Source: CAIKMD01 sp963729935 (GTDB lineage Bacteria > Pseudomonadota > Alphaproteobacteria > ATCC43930 > CGMCC-115725). From it: DNA of 64,000 bases. Position numbers and translations under genes: made by a program. Below are positions 24,956 to 33,488 of the stretch, piece after piece. Position 1 is the stretch's first letter; every line of letters starts with the position of its first letter. The stretch covers positions 1,743,908 through 1,807,907 of the forward strand of contig CAVSPW010000002.1 in the NCBI GenBank assembly GCA_963729935.1. Reading direction: 5' to 3'. The notes beneath the pieces were generated by a model. That model saw only the letters and a program-made list of their open reading frames with translations. It searched no databases and was not told the DNA's origin.

Positions 24956-26343
24956 AGCTTTCCTTTCACGGCGCGGATCGCGGCGTTACGGGCTCCTGCC
25001 ACATGATCGAAGTGGGGGGATGCCGCGTCATGATCGATTGCGGCATGTTTCAGGGTAGCCGGGAACTCCATGAAGAGAATGCCGGCGCGTTTGGCTTCGA
25101 CCCGACGACAGTGGACTTCCTGTTGCTGACCCATGCCCATCTTGATCATTGCGGCCGGCTGCCGCTGCTGGCGAAGCGGGGTTTTCGGGGCGAGATCATC
25201 ACGACCGCCGCGTCGCGCGAGCTCATCCGACTGGTCCTGCTCGACGCCGCCCATCTCCAGGAAGAAGAAGCCCGCCACCGCGCGCGCGCCGCGTCGCGAA
25301 GCGGTCGTAGCGAAAGCAAGCCCGAGCCGCTCTATTCGGTGCTCGACGCGCTCAACAGCCTGGACCGCTTCGGCCGCACGGCGGCCTATGGCGAGCCGCT
25401 CGAATTGCGGCCCGGCCTTCGCGCCACCTTTCTCGACGCCGGTCATATCCTTGGCTCGGCCAGCATCCTCATCGATGCGGAGGAGCAAGGACGGTCCCGC
25501 CGCGTCCTCTATTCCGGCGACATCGGGAATGCCGGGCGGCCGCTGCTGCGCCCTCCCGTCACGCCCCCGGCCGCCGATATCGTGGTGATGGAAACCACCT
25601 ACGGCGATCGATTGCACCGCTCGCTCGATGCATCGGTGGACGAGCTCTATCAAGCCGTCGAGGACGCATTTAGGCGCGGCGGCAATGTCATCATCCCGAC
25701 CTTCGCGCTCGAACGCGCCCAGGAAATTTTGTTCTTTCTGCGTATGGGCATCGAGCGGAACCGTCTGAACCCGTCAATGCAGGTCTTTCTCGATTCTCCG
25801 ATGGCGATCTCGGCCACGGAAATCTTCGAGCGCCATCCGGAATGCTATGAGCCCGCCGTTGCGGCACTTTTCAAGGGCGGCCACGACCCGTTCTCTCTGC
25901 CCGGACTGCACCTGACGCGCGAAAGTGCCGACTCGATCGCGATCAACAAGATCCGCGGCGGGGCTCTCATCATGGCGGGCTCGGGCATGTGCACGGGAGG
26001 GCGCGTGCGGCATCACCTCCGGCACAATCTCTCCTTCGCGGATTCGAGCGTCATCTTCGTGGGCTTTGCCGCCCAAGGCACCCTTGCGCGCCAGATCATC
26101 GATGGTGCCGAACGCGTGCGTCTCTTCGACGACGAGATTCCGGTACGGGCCCGCATTCACACGATCAACGGGTTCTCGGCGCACGCCGATCAGCGCGAAC
26201 TCTCGAACTGGTTGGCGCGAATCGGTGGCGTGACGACGGCGATTCTTGTCCATGGAGAGGAAAGCGCCATGCGCGCCTTCGCGCAGCGCCTCGACGGCGT
26301 TCGCGTCGAGATGCCGAATGTCGATGACGAGATCGAATTCTGA
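24952..26343 (+). CDS. MBL-fold beta-CASP metallo-hydrolase (RNase J/CPSF-like)
   Basis: A 463-residue metallo-beta-lactamase-fold protein. The metal site HAHLDHCG follows DFLLLTHAHLDHCGRLP near residue 60. FLDAGHILGSASILI and SGDIGN supply further ligands, then VMETTYGDR. The beta-CASP insert has PTFALERAQEIL and GGALIMAGSGMCTGGRVRHHL, and the C-terminal RMMBL segment has THTINGFSAHADQREL. Such proteins (KH-less archaeal-CPSF-like, TTHA0252 type) are exo- or endoribonucleases acting on RNA. It overlaps the upstream LOG gene as ATGA. Confidence 0.92.
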   Translation: MKLSFHGADRGVTGSCHMIEVGGCRVMIDCGMFQGSRELHEENAGAFGFDPTTVDFLLLTHAHLDHCGRLPLLAKRGFRGEIITTAASRELIRLVLLDAAHLQEEEARHRARAASRSGRSESKPEPLYSVLDALNSLDRFGRTAAYGEPLELRPGLRATFLDAGHILGSASILIDAEEQGRSRRVLYSGDIGNAGRPLLRPPVTPPAADIVVMETTYGDRLHRSLDASVDELYQAVEDAFRRGGNVIIPTFALERAQEILFFLRMGIERNRLNPSMQVFLDSPMAISATEIFERHPECYEPAVAALFKGGHDPFSLPGLHLTRESADSIAINKIRGGALIMAGSGMCTGGRVRHHLRHNLSFADSSVIFVGFAAQGTLARQIIDGAERVRLFDDEIPVRARIHTINGFSAHADQRELSNWLARIGGVTTAILVHGEESAMRAFAQRLDGVRVEMPNVDDEIEF

Positions 26344-26534
26344 TCCGCCTTTCTGTCCGTCCTGCCGTGTCCCGGGAATCGACGCGAATTCACGTTCGGT
26401 TCAGCGCGGTTCGCGCAACCCGGATGGTGCCGCGGCGCGAAGCGGGGAGCCGATCCAGGTTTTTTCGATCATGAACCCATTCATCTCGTGCCGATATCGC
26501 CGTGGATAGCCGGCGATGACGGGTCGCAGATTCC

Positions 26535-28637
26535 TCACGCGACTTCCGCAGTCACGGCAAAGGATTCCGGCACGCCTCCGGCACGCCAGATATCCCGCAT
26601 ATGCGTGTACGCGGCTTCGATATGGCGCGTGAAGCGAGCCGCATCGAATAACGGCGCGGTTGTTTGATTGCGTGCCAACCGCTCCTGGAACGCGCTCAGC
26701 TCCCGCGGCCGTGCGGCAAGACGCAGGGCAAGATTCTCATAGTCGGCGAGCGATTCGGTCACCAATTCGGGCAAGCCGGCGGCGCGGAGAAGGCTGGCAC
26801 CGACGCGACCGGCGAATGTGTCGCCCAGACAGGTCACCGCCGGCACGCCCGCCCATAGCGCGTCGCTCATTGTCGTATGCGCGCCATAGGGCAGCGTGTC
26901 GAGTGAAAGATCGGCAAGGCGATACCGCGCCCGATGCTCGGCCAGGGGAAGCGATGGTGCGAATACGAGGCGCTCCGGTGCGATGCCGCGCGACGCCGCT
27001 TCGCGGCGCAGATTCAACTCCGCAAGGGCGTTGCCCTGTAGCCATAGGACGCTCTCGGGCTGAGCATGCAGGAATCGCATCCACAGCGCGAAGATGGGCG
27101 GCGTGATTTTGGTCGGGTTATTGAAGCAGCAGAAGACGAAGCCGTTCTCGGGCAATCCGCAATCCGGACGTGACGGGGTCGCCTCGGCCGATGCGCGACG
27201 GGAGTCGTTCGCCTGATAGCATTCGGGCAGGTGGACCAGCCGTTCCGTGAAGAATGCCTGCTGATCGAACGGAACGATAACAGGATCGACGATGATGTAG
27301 TCGATAAACGGCGCGCCCATCGTGCCCGGATAGCCCAGATAATTCACCTGAACCGGCGCCGGGCGCATGGCGGCGATTTGGGGCCGCCCCTGCTGCGCAT
27401 AGCCGTTCAAATCCACGAGGATCTCGACGCCGTCCGTGTGGATGCGTTGGGCGGCCGCCGATGACGAGAGTCGCGTGAGATCGACGAATCCGTCGAAGGC
27501 GTCGACGAGACGGCGCCGTATCGCGCTGCCGTCATCGGCTCCCAGAGAATAACCGAGGACATCGAAGCGGGACCGGTCGTGCCGCTCGAACAATTCCGCG
27601 GTCAGATGGGCCGTGGCGTGATCGCGAAAATCGGAGGAAAGATAGCCGAGGCGAATCTTCGCCGCCGAAGCGCGGGGCCATGATGAGAATGAGGGTGTTG
27701 CCCGTATCGCCGGTCCTTCCGCCACCTGGCGCGCGCACCGCAACTGCTCCGCGGCGCTCGCGGCGATGTGCAGGAAAGCGAAGGGGGGAACCAAGCCCGT
27801 TCCCGCGCCGACTTCGTGTCGCATCAACGCCTGATGGGCGTCGAACCCCTCCCAGTCGCACGCATATTTTTTATAGATCCCGAGATTGACGGCCGCGGCC
27901 CTCAATGTCGGATCGCGCGCCAGCGCATCCCGGCAAAAACGGATCGCGTCCCCTAAGCGGCCTCCCACGAACGAGGCTGCGCCAAGCGCTAAAAGCGTTT
28001 CGGAGGAATCCGGCCGCAACGGCAAGGCGTGCCGATAATGGACCATTGCGCTTTCGACCTCGCCTTGCTGCAAGAGAGCGTTGCCGAGACCGTAAGCAGC
28101 CGCCCATGAGTTGGGCTCGACGCGCAAAGCCTCGCGAAGCTTCGTTGCCGACTTCTCGTACTCCCCTTGCTCGAAATGGGCGGCGCCAAGGCCGCAGAGA
28201 GCCTCGAGGGCGGCTGGTACGATCGCCAAGGCTTGCCCGAAAGAGGCGATGGCTTCGTCAGTTTGGCGCGCGCGCGCGAGGACGCGGCCCAAATTGATCC
28301 ACGTGCCGGCAACCCCGGGCTTTAACGCGATGCTTCGCCGATAGGCGGCAATGGCGGCATCAAGCTCGTCCAGCTGCGCCAAGGCCAACCCCAAATTCGC
28401 ATGGGCCTCGGGATGATCAGGCTGACAGGCAATGGCGCGGCGGAAATAATCGGCACCTTGTGCAAGCTCTCCCTGTCCGCAGGAGATCAGGCCGAGCGTG
28501 TGCAGCAACAGCGGGTCGGCCGGACGCAACATGAGCGCACGCGTCAGAATGCTCGCTGCCTCGCCCAGCTGCCCGCTTCCGATCTTCTGCCGCGCCAGGG
28601 CAAGAAGGAAATCCGCCGTCTCGTTGCTCTGGTTCAT
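26535..28637 (-). CDS. TPR protein with O-GlcNAc transferase-like (GT41) C-terminal domain
   Basis: A 700-residue protein: about seven tetratricopeptide repeats in residues ~8-260 (for example PLLLHTLGLISCGQGELAQGADYFRRAI and PEAHANLGLALAQLDELDAAIAAYRR), then a GT-B-type domain resembling the SPINDLY/OGT C-terminus. Typical motifs are LGYLSSDFRDHATAHLTAELFERHD, VEILVDLNGYAQQGRPQ, PVQVNYLGYPGTMG and DTLPYGAHTTMSDALWAGVPAVTCLGDTFAGRVG. It probably glycosylates a protein or surface component in the cytoplasm. The ATG at 28637 (MNQSNETADF) is chosen because TPRs start there; the open frame upstream is not convincing. Confidence 0.9.
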   Translation of the reverse strand: MNQSNETADFLLALARQKIGSGQLGEAASILTRALMLRPADPLLLHTLGLISCGQGELAQGADYFRRAIACQPDHPEAHANLGLALAQLDELDAAIAAYRRSIALKPGVAGTWINLGRVLARARQTDEAIASFGQALAIVPAALEALCGLGAAHFEQGEYEKSATKLREALRVEPNSWAAAYGLGNALLQQGEVESAMVHYRHALPLRPDSSETLLALGAASFVGGRLGDAIRFCRDALARDPTLRAAAVNLGIYKKYACDWEGFDAHQALMRHEVGAGTGLVPPFAFLHIAASAAEQLRCARQVAEGPAIRATPSFSSWPRASAAKIRLGYLSSDFRDHATAHLTAELFERHDRSRFDVLGYSLGADDGSAIRRRLVDAFDGFVDLTRLSSSAAAQRIHTDGVEILVDLNGYAQQGRPQIAAMRPAPVQVNYLGYPGTMGAPFIDYIIVDPVIVPFDQQAFFTERLVHLPECYQANDSRRASAEATPSRPDCGLPENGFVFCCFNNPTKITPPIFALWMRFLHAQPESVLWLQGNALAELNLRREAASRGIAPERLVFAPSLPLAEHRARYRLADLSLDTLPYGAHTTMSDALWAGVPAVTCLGDTFAGRVGASLLRAAGLPELVTESLADYENLALRLAARPRELSAFQERLARNQTTAPLFDAARFTRHIEAAYTHMRDIWRAGGVPESFAVTAEVA

Positions 28638-28747
28638 TCCGACATCGGAATCGATTCCAGCGCGCACTCTAGCATCGATCGGCGGGCCCTTCGATCCGGC
28701 GCGCGATCTTCGGCAGGTGCCAGCCTGACGGCTGGAATTTCCGGTCG

Positions 28748-29437
28748 CTAAAGACCGGCCGTCAGTCGCCATGCGATGGGGAATACGAACAACAACATTC
28801 CGGCCACGAGGCCAAGCACCGAGAGACCGCCGGCGTGACGCAGATAGCTTGCCCGCTCGGCCCCGGTGAGGCCGCGCCGATCCGCGATGCCGGTCGCTTT
28901 GAGCGCGCGATCCACATAGAGGCGTTTCCCGTAGCGCATGACGAGGGCGCTGATCGCAATGCTCACGATGGCGCTCACGATGTCTGGCGCGAGGAGGGCG
29001 CTGGCGAGGCTTACCGTGAGCGCCGCGGCGCCATGGCCGTAGAGCTTGCGGTAGAAGAGCCAGGGCACCGGAAATAAGCACGCAGCCCAGAGACGATCGC
29101 CGCGAAGAGGCCCACGCCACGAAAGAAGGGGGTGCGCATCTGCTGCCCCGCTGGCTTGCCAGGCACGATAGGTCGCCAGGTAAGCTTCCGCATGTGGCCC
29201 GAAGAAAGCCGCCAGCTCGTCTTCGCGCGGTAGCGCGGCGGGCAGGGCCTGGAAATCTTGTCGCGGAAAGAGAGGCTTCTCGGCGCGCGGCGAAGATTCC
29301 GGGAGGCTCGCCGCGCGCGCGGCCGGACGCCGCCCGAACGCGACGGGCGCCTCGGCGGGCGCGGCGGAAATGACCTCGCCGCGTCGCCCGAACCGAGCCG
29401 GTCCGGGCCCGGCTCGCCGATCGTCGCCATTCTGCAT
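28748..29437 (-). CDS. DUF2628 domain membrane protein
   Basis: A 229-residue protein with an Arg/Ala/Pro-rich cytosolic N-terminus (residues 1-75), then a domain with EAYLATYRAWQASG and LWAACLFPVPWLFYRKLYGHG, the pattern of DUF2628. About three hydrophobic segments follow (around 128-145, 150-173 and 205-225). The function of this family is unknown. I start it at ATG 29437 (MQNGDDRRAG); the open frame continues upstream but would run into the tRNA-Gly gene, which argues against an earlier start. Confidence 0.72.
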   Translation of the reverse strand: MQNGDDRRAGPGPARFGRRGEVISAAPAEAPVAFGRRPAARAASLPESSPRAEKPLFPRQDFQALPAALPREDELAAFFGPHAEAYLATYRAWQASGAADAHPLLSWRGPLRGDRLWAACLFPVPWLFYRKLYGHGAAALTVSLASALLAPDIVSAIVSIAISALVMRYGKRLYVDRALKATGIADRRGLTGAERASYLRHAGGLSVLGLVAGMLLFVFPIAWRLTAGL

Positions 29438-29572
29438 GTCAGGGCCGCCGAGCCAGGTCAGGAGGCGACCGTAAGGCGCAGATGTTAAATCTCGCTTATG
29501 CGACCGAACAGCCGCGGAACGGGCCGGTCGGACGCATAATCGACAAAAATATCGGTTTTCCGAGAGTTTCAT

Positions 29573-29647
29573 TGGAGCGGGCGAAGGGATTCGAACCCTC
29601 GACCCCAACCTTGGCAAGGTTGTGCTCTACCCCTGAGCTACGCCCGC
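29573..29647 (-). tRNA. tRNA-Gly (GCC)
   Basis: On the reverse strand, acceptor arms GCGGGCG and CGCCCGC pair over 7 bp, the anticodon stem AACCT/AGGTT encloses loop TTGCCAA with anticodon GCC, and the T arm has GGTTCGAATCC. The 3' CCA is encoded in the DNA (discriminator T, then CCA ending at 29573). It reads GGC/GGU glycine codons. It stands between the DUF2628 gene and the thioredoxin gene. Confidence 0.96.
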
Positions 29648-29858
29648 ATCCAAGGGGCGCGATCATAGGAGGCCAAGGGTTGGTTTTCAATTACCCGGTG
29701 ATCTTCACCGCCGGCACCCGATCATGGCCTCGCGTTCGGATCGGACCCGCCAGGCGCGCTGCGGCGCGGCCACTTGCGCCGGAGGGAGGTTCTCCTGCCG
29801 CCCTTGCGCTTAGCGCCGGGGACCGCCATTTTTAGGGCAGGGTCAAAGGGAAAAGCAT

Positions 29859-30779
29859 ATGGAAGCGATCATTGGAGGCGGCGCCGCGGCAGCGGGCGAC
29901 GCCGATCTCGTCAAAAACGGCTCGACCGCCACCTTCATGGCGGACGTGATCGACGCATCGCACGATGCCGCGGTGGTGGTCGATTTCTGGGCGCCTTGGT
30001 GCGGACCCTGTAAGCAGCTTGGCCCGGCGCTCGAGAAAGCCGTGCGCGATGCCAAGGGCGCGGTGCGCATGGTGAAGATCAATATCGACGAAAATCCGGA
30101 TCTGGCGCAGCAGATGCGGATTCAATCGATTCCCGCGGTCTATGCCTTCAAGGATGGCCGCCCGGTGGATGGTTTCGTCGGCGCGCTTCCCGACAGCCAG
30201 GTGAAGCAGTTCGTCGGCAAACTCGCGGCCGCGGCGGGTCCCGCTGCCTCGCCGGTCGCCGAGGCCGTGGCCCTTGCCAAGGAAACCTTCGCGTCGGGCG
30301 ATCTCGCGCGCGCGGCCAATATTTTCGCGCAGGTGGCCCAGCACGATCCGGGAAATGTCGATGCCATGGCCGGTCTTGCGCGAATCGCGATCGCCAAGAA
30401 AGATCTCATGCAGGCGAAGGAGATTCTAGACCAGATCCCGGCCGAGCACGCCGCCCATGCCGATGTGACGGCGGCTCGCGCCGGGCTCGAGCTCGCCGAA
30501 GCCGGTGCCAAAGCGGAGGGCGCGGTTGGCGAGCTGCGCGCGCGGCTCGAGCGCAACCCCGCCGATCATCAGGCGCGGCTCGATCTCGCTTCGGCGCTCT
30601 TTGCTTCGGGCGAACGCGAGGCGGCGATCGACCAGCTTCTCGAACAGGTGCGCCGCGATCGCGAATGGAACGAGCAGGCCGGGCGCAAACAACTGGTGAA
30701 GTTCTTCGAGGCGATCGGGCTGGGCGATCCGCTCACGGTCCAGTCGAGGAAGCGGCTTTCCTCGATTCTCTTCTCGTGA
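29859..30779 (+). CDS. thioredoxin-domain protein with TPR-like C-terminus (CnoX/YbbN-like)
   Basis: A 306-residue cytosolic protein: a thioredoxin domain at residues ~25-130 with the active site W-A-P-W-C-G-P-C and the cis-proline loop IQSIPAVYAF, then an all-helical tetratricopeptide-like region (residues 145-300, e.g. GDLARAANIFAQVAQHDPGNVDAMAGLARIAI). This is the CnoX (YbbN) architecture, a redox holdase that hands clients to chaperones. Both active-site cysteines are kept, so oxidoreductase activity is expected (in E. coli CnoX one is lost). It leads a run with Lon-domain, Trm112 and DUF971 genes spaced 9-26 bases apart. Confidence 0.93.
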   Translation: MEAIIGGGAAAAGDADLVKNGSTATFMADVIDASHDAAVVVDFWAPWCGPCKQLGPALEKAVRDAKGAVRMVKINIDENPDLAQQMRIQSIPAVYAFKDGRPVDGFVGALPDSQVKQFVGKLAAAAGPAASPVAEAVALAKETFASGDLARAANIFAQVAQHDPGNVDAMAGLARIAIAKKDLMQAKEILDQIPAEHAAHADVTAARAGLELAEAGAKAEGAVGELRARLERNPADHQARLDLASALFASGEREAAIDQLLEQVRRDREWNEQAGRKQLVKFFEAIGLGDPLTVQSRKRLSSILFS

Positions 30780-30788
30780 ACCTGCGGC

Positions 30789-31442
30789 ATGAGCTTCGAG
30801 CCGCGCTTTGAAGATCTTCCGGCCCTGCTGCCGATCTTTCCTTTGACCGGCGTCTTGCTGCTGCCCCGCGGGCGCCTGCCCCTCAATATCTTTGAGCCGC
30901 GTTATCTCGCCCTGACACAGCACGCTTTGGCCCACGGCCGTCTGCTCGGCATGGTCCAGCCCCAAGAAGGCGCGGGCGATGCCGGCGATCCCCTGGTCTA
31001 TCGTACCGGCTGCGCTGGCCGAATCGTCGAATTCGCCGAAACGCCGGATGGACGGTTCCTCTTGACCTTGAAGGGGGTCGCCCGTTTCGACATCGTACGC
31101 GAGCCGCCGCGCCAGGATCTGTTCCGCCAGGTCGTGCCCGATTGGCAGGCCTGGCGCGGCGATCTTGAAGAAGACGAGGAGAACGTCGATCGCGACCGCA
31201 TGGTCGCGGCCTTGGCGCCGTTCTTCGAACGCCACGGCATTACCCCCGATTCCGATGTGCTGAAATCGGCGCCACTCGAGCATCTCGTCAACTCGCTCGC
31301 TATGGCATGTCCGTTCAGTCCGCGCGAGAAGCAGGCGTTGCTCGAGGCGCGCCGCACGGCCGAACGCGCGAAGATCCTTACGGCGCTGGTCGAAATGTCG
31401 GTGGCGAGCAATGTGACGCCCGGCGGCGCCACGCCCAACTGA
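30789..31442 (+). CDS. Lon N-terminal (LON substrate-binding) domain protein
   Basis: A 217-residue protein composed only of the LON substrate-binding domain, without the AAA+ and protease parts. It shows LPIFPLTGVLLLPRGRLPLNIFEPRYLAL at the start and GCAGRIVEFAETPDGRFLLTLKGVARFDI, both diagnostic. Stand-alone LON-domain proteins are common in alphaproteobacteria and their role is unsettled; adaptor or chaperone activity has been suggested for the fold. It follows the thioredoxin-TPR gene by 9 bases, consistent with a protein-quality-control operon. Confidence 0.92.
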   Translation: MSFEPRFEDLPALLPIFPLTGVLLLPRGRLPLNIFEPRYLALTQHALAHGRLLGMVQPQEGAGDAGDPLVYRTGCAGRIVEFAETPDGRFLLTLKGVARFDIVREPPRQDLFRQVVPDWQAWRGDLEEDEENVDRDRMVAALAPFFERHGITPDSDVLKSAPLEHLVNSLAMACPFSPREKQALLEARRTAERAKILTALVEMSVASNVTPGGATPN

Positions 31443-31468
31443 CGCCCCAGCTGTTTGGAGATATGGCA

Positions 31469-31687
31469 ATGGCCGATCCCGCGAGCGAAATCGATCCAAG
31501 GCTTCTCGAGATCCTGGTCTGCCCGCTGACCAAAGGGCCGCTGACCTATGATCGCGCAAAGCAGGAGCTGGTAAGCGCGCAGGCCGGTCTCGCCTATCCG
31601 GTCCGTGACGGGATCCCGATCATGCTGATCGACGAGGCACGCCCCTTGGGCGACGCCGAAAAGGCGGCGCTCGCCGGTAAGTCCTAG
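31469..31687 (+). CDS. Trm112-family protein
   Basis: A 72-residue protein containing DPRLLEILVCPLTKGPLTYD and AGLAYPVRDGIPIMLIDEARPL, the two halves of the Trm112 fold (YcaR-like), a small zinc-ribbon-derived methyltransferase activator in eukaryotes and archaea. Here only one cysteine (CPLT) remains, so the bacterial form probably does not bind zinc in the classic way. Two in-frame ATGs exist; 31469 lies 8 bases after TTGGAG and is preferred over 31463. In operon with the LON-domain gene upstream and DUF971 gene 8 bases downstream. Confidence 0.88.
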   Translation: MADPASEIDPRLLEILVCPLTKGPLTYDRAKQELVSAQAGLAYPVRDGIPIMLIDEARPLGDAEKAALAGKS

Positions 31688-31695
31688 GCCGCGTC

Positions 31696-32073
31696 ATGGC
31701 CGGATTGGGAACCCAGAGCTGGCCGGCCGAGCTACGCTTGAAGCAGGCCGAGAAAGTGCTCGAGATCGTCTTCGAAGATGGGTCCCATTTCCGCTTACCG
31801 GCGGAGTATCTGCGGGTCGAAAGCCCGTCCGCCGAGGTTCAAGGCCACGGGCCCGGCCAGAAGCAAGTCGTGCCCGGCAAGGCGGGCGTCGGCATCGCGC
31901 GCATCGAGCCGGTCGGTCACTATGCCGTGCGCTTGATCTTCGACGATCGGCACGACACCGGAATTTATTCCTGGAGCTACCTCTATCAACTCGGAGTCGA
32001 GCAGGCGCGCCGTTGGCCGGCCTATCTTGCCGCGCTCGATAAGGCCGGGCTCAGCCGCGAACCCAAGGGCTGA
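31696..32073 (+). CDS. DUF971 (GBBH-like N-terminal domain) protein
   Basis: A 125-residue protein made of the DUF971/gamma-butyrobetaine hydroxylase N-terminal-like domain: LRLKQAEKVLEIVFEDGSHFRLPAEYLRVESPSAEV at the start and VGHYAVRLIFDDRHDTGIYSWSYLYQLG in the middle, both strongly typical. Members are small, often linked to Fe-S or ParA/Mrp-type genes; the function is not established. Last gene of the thioredoxin-LON-Trm112-DUF971 run, 8 bases after Trm112. Confidence 0.9.
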   Translation: MAGLGTQSWPAELRLKQAEKVLEIVFEDGSHFRLPAEYLRVESPSAEVQGHGPGQKQVVPGKAGVGIARIEPVGHYAVRLIFDDRHDTGIYSWSYLYQLGVEQARRWPAYLAALDKAGLSREPKG

Positions 32074-32404
32074 ACCCGTAAGCGAAAGGTGCGCATGGAG
32101 CAGATCGCCATGAGGATCGGCGCTGCCCTTTGGCTTCCTGGGCGATGCGCCCCCGCTGTTTCCTCGCCTTTCGCGTCGTGCCGGTCTTCGCGTGGCGCCG
32201 GCGTGACTTACCGGTGTTGCGCTGACGCCGCCCGTCGGCGCGGCCCGGTCTGCCGTTGCGGCAGGGACCGTGAGAGCGAGGCGCGAACCGCCGCCGCAAC
32301 GGTTTGATCGCCACTCCCGGCGGATTATGATGCATGGCCAAGCCGAGGCCGGGGCGCCAAGCCTTCGCCGATGCGATGCGGGCAATCAGAGCGAGGATAT
32401 GGCC
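32074..32404. other. intergenic region upstream of beta-propeller gene
   Basis: 331 bases with no supportable gene. Short frames exist on both strands, but their residue make-up (Arg/Ala/Pro-rich) looks non-coding. I see no tRNA, terminator with T-run or riboswitch motif. A promoter for the beta-propeller gene is expected here but not recognised. Confidence 0.4.
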
Positions 32405-33400
32405 ATGACTCTTCCGCCTGCGAAACCGACGCGTCCCGGGACCGATATCAACCATTCGCTGGGCACGACCGGTCTCGTCGTCGTCTGCAAGCGCGACGGT
32501 TTTGTCGAATTTCACGACGCCAAGAATTACACGCTGGTCGAGGAGATCAAGCTGCCCGATTTTCCGCATGAGGTGGTGCTCTCGCCCGATCGCAAGAAGG
32601 CCTATGTCTCGATCTATGGCAACGGCCAGGTCGGAACCAATACCGAGCCGGGCACGCGGATCGCGGTTCTCGACCTCGCGACGAAGAAGCTCGACGGGTT
32701 TATCGAGATCGCGCCTTTCCTGGCGCCGCATGGTCTGATGTTCGACAAGAACGGGCTGCTCTGGGCCACCGCGGAGTCGAGCCACGCGCTCGTCTATATC
32801 GATCCAGAACGCGGCGCGGTACTGGGCCATGTCGAGACCGGCAGCCTGCGCACGCATTTCATGGCGGCGACCGCCGATGGCACGAAAATCTATGTGCCGC
32901 ACCGGCAGCTGAGCTTCATGAGCGTGATCGATACCGAAACGCGCCAAGTGATCAAGCGGATCCCCGATTTCCGCTACGAGTGCCAAGGCGTCGCCACCGC
33001 GCCCGATGGCAACCGCGTCTATCAGGCATCGAGCGCACGCCCCGAGATCAGCGTCATCGACCCGCGAACCGACGCCGTCGCCGGCCGCATCATGGTCGAG
33101 GGGCTCGGCGATTTCCCGCCGCAGCTCAACCGGTTGCGCGTCAGCCCCGACAATCGCTATCTCGTGATCTCGTTCAACGTCTCGCGCATGGCCGCTGTGA
33201 TCGACACGGAAGCGCCCGAGCGCCAGCATCTCTTCAAGCTTGGCAAGGGGCCAATGGGCATCGCGTTCGCCGAGGATCTCAATCATGCCCTCGTCACCAA
33301 TCACGACGACGGCACGATCGCGGTGATCGATCTGAAGGCCGTGCAGGTCGCCGGATCGATCAGGACCCATCTCGGGCCCGAGACCATGGCGTTTTATTGA
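32405..33400 (+). CDS. YVTN/YncE-type beta-propeller protein
   Basis: A 331-residue seven-bladed-propeller-like protein with repeating units of the type FPHEVVLSPDRKKAYVSIYGNGQ, LRTHFMAATADGTKIYVPH, ECQGVATAPDGNRVYQAS, NRLRVSPDNRYLVISF and PMGIAFAEDLNHALVTNHDDGTIAVID. The N-terminus (MTLPPAKPTRPGTDINHS) has no signal peptide, although many YncE-like proteins are periplasmic. GAGG is 8 bases before the ATG at 32405; an in-frame ATG at 32399 sits too close to it. The ligand or enzymatic role is unknown. Confidence 0.85.
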   Translation: MTLPPAKPTRPGTDINHSLGTTGLVVVCKRDGFVEFHDAKNYTLVEEIKLPDFPHEVVLSPDRKKAYVSIYGNGQVGTNTEPGTRIAVLDLATKKLDGFIEIAPFLAPHGLMFDKNGLLWATAESSHALVYIDPERGAVLGHVETGSLRTHFMAATADGTKIYVPHRQLSFMSVIDTETRQVIKRIPDFRYECQGVATAPDGNRVYQASSARPEISVIDPRTDAVAGRIMVEGLGDFPPQLNRLRVSPDNRYLVISFNVSRMAAVIDTEAPERQHLFKLGKGPMGIAFAEDLNHALVTNHDDGTIAVIDLKAVQVAGSIRTHLGPETMAFY

Positions 33401-33488
33401 CGCGTGGTGTTGTTCGCGACGCGCTGTTGCGGCTCCGGCCTGGCGGGATGATCGGTCGGGTCCGCCATCGCTCCATCGGTATCGCTGG

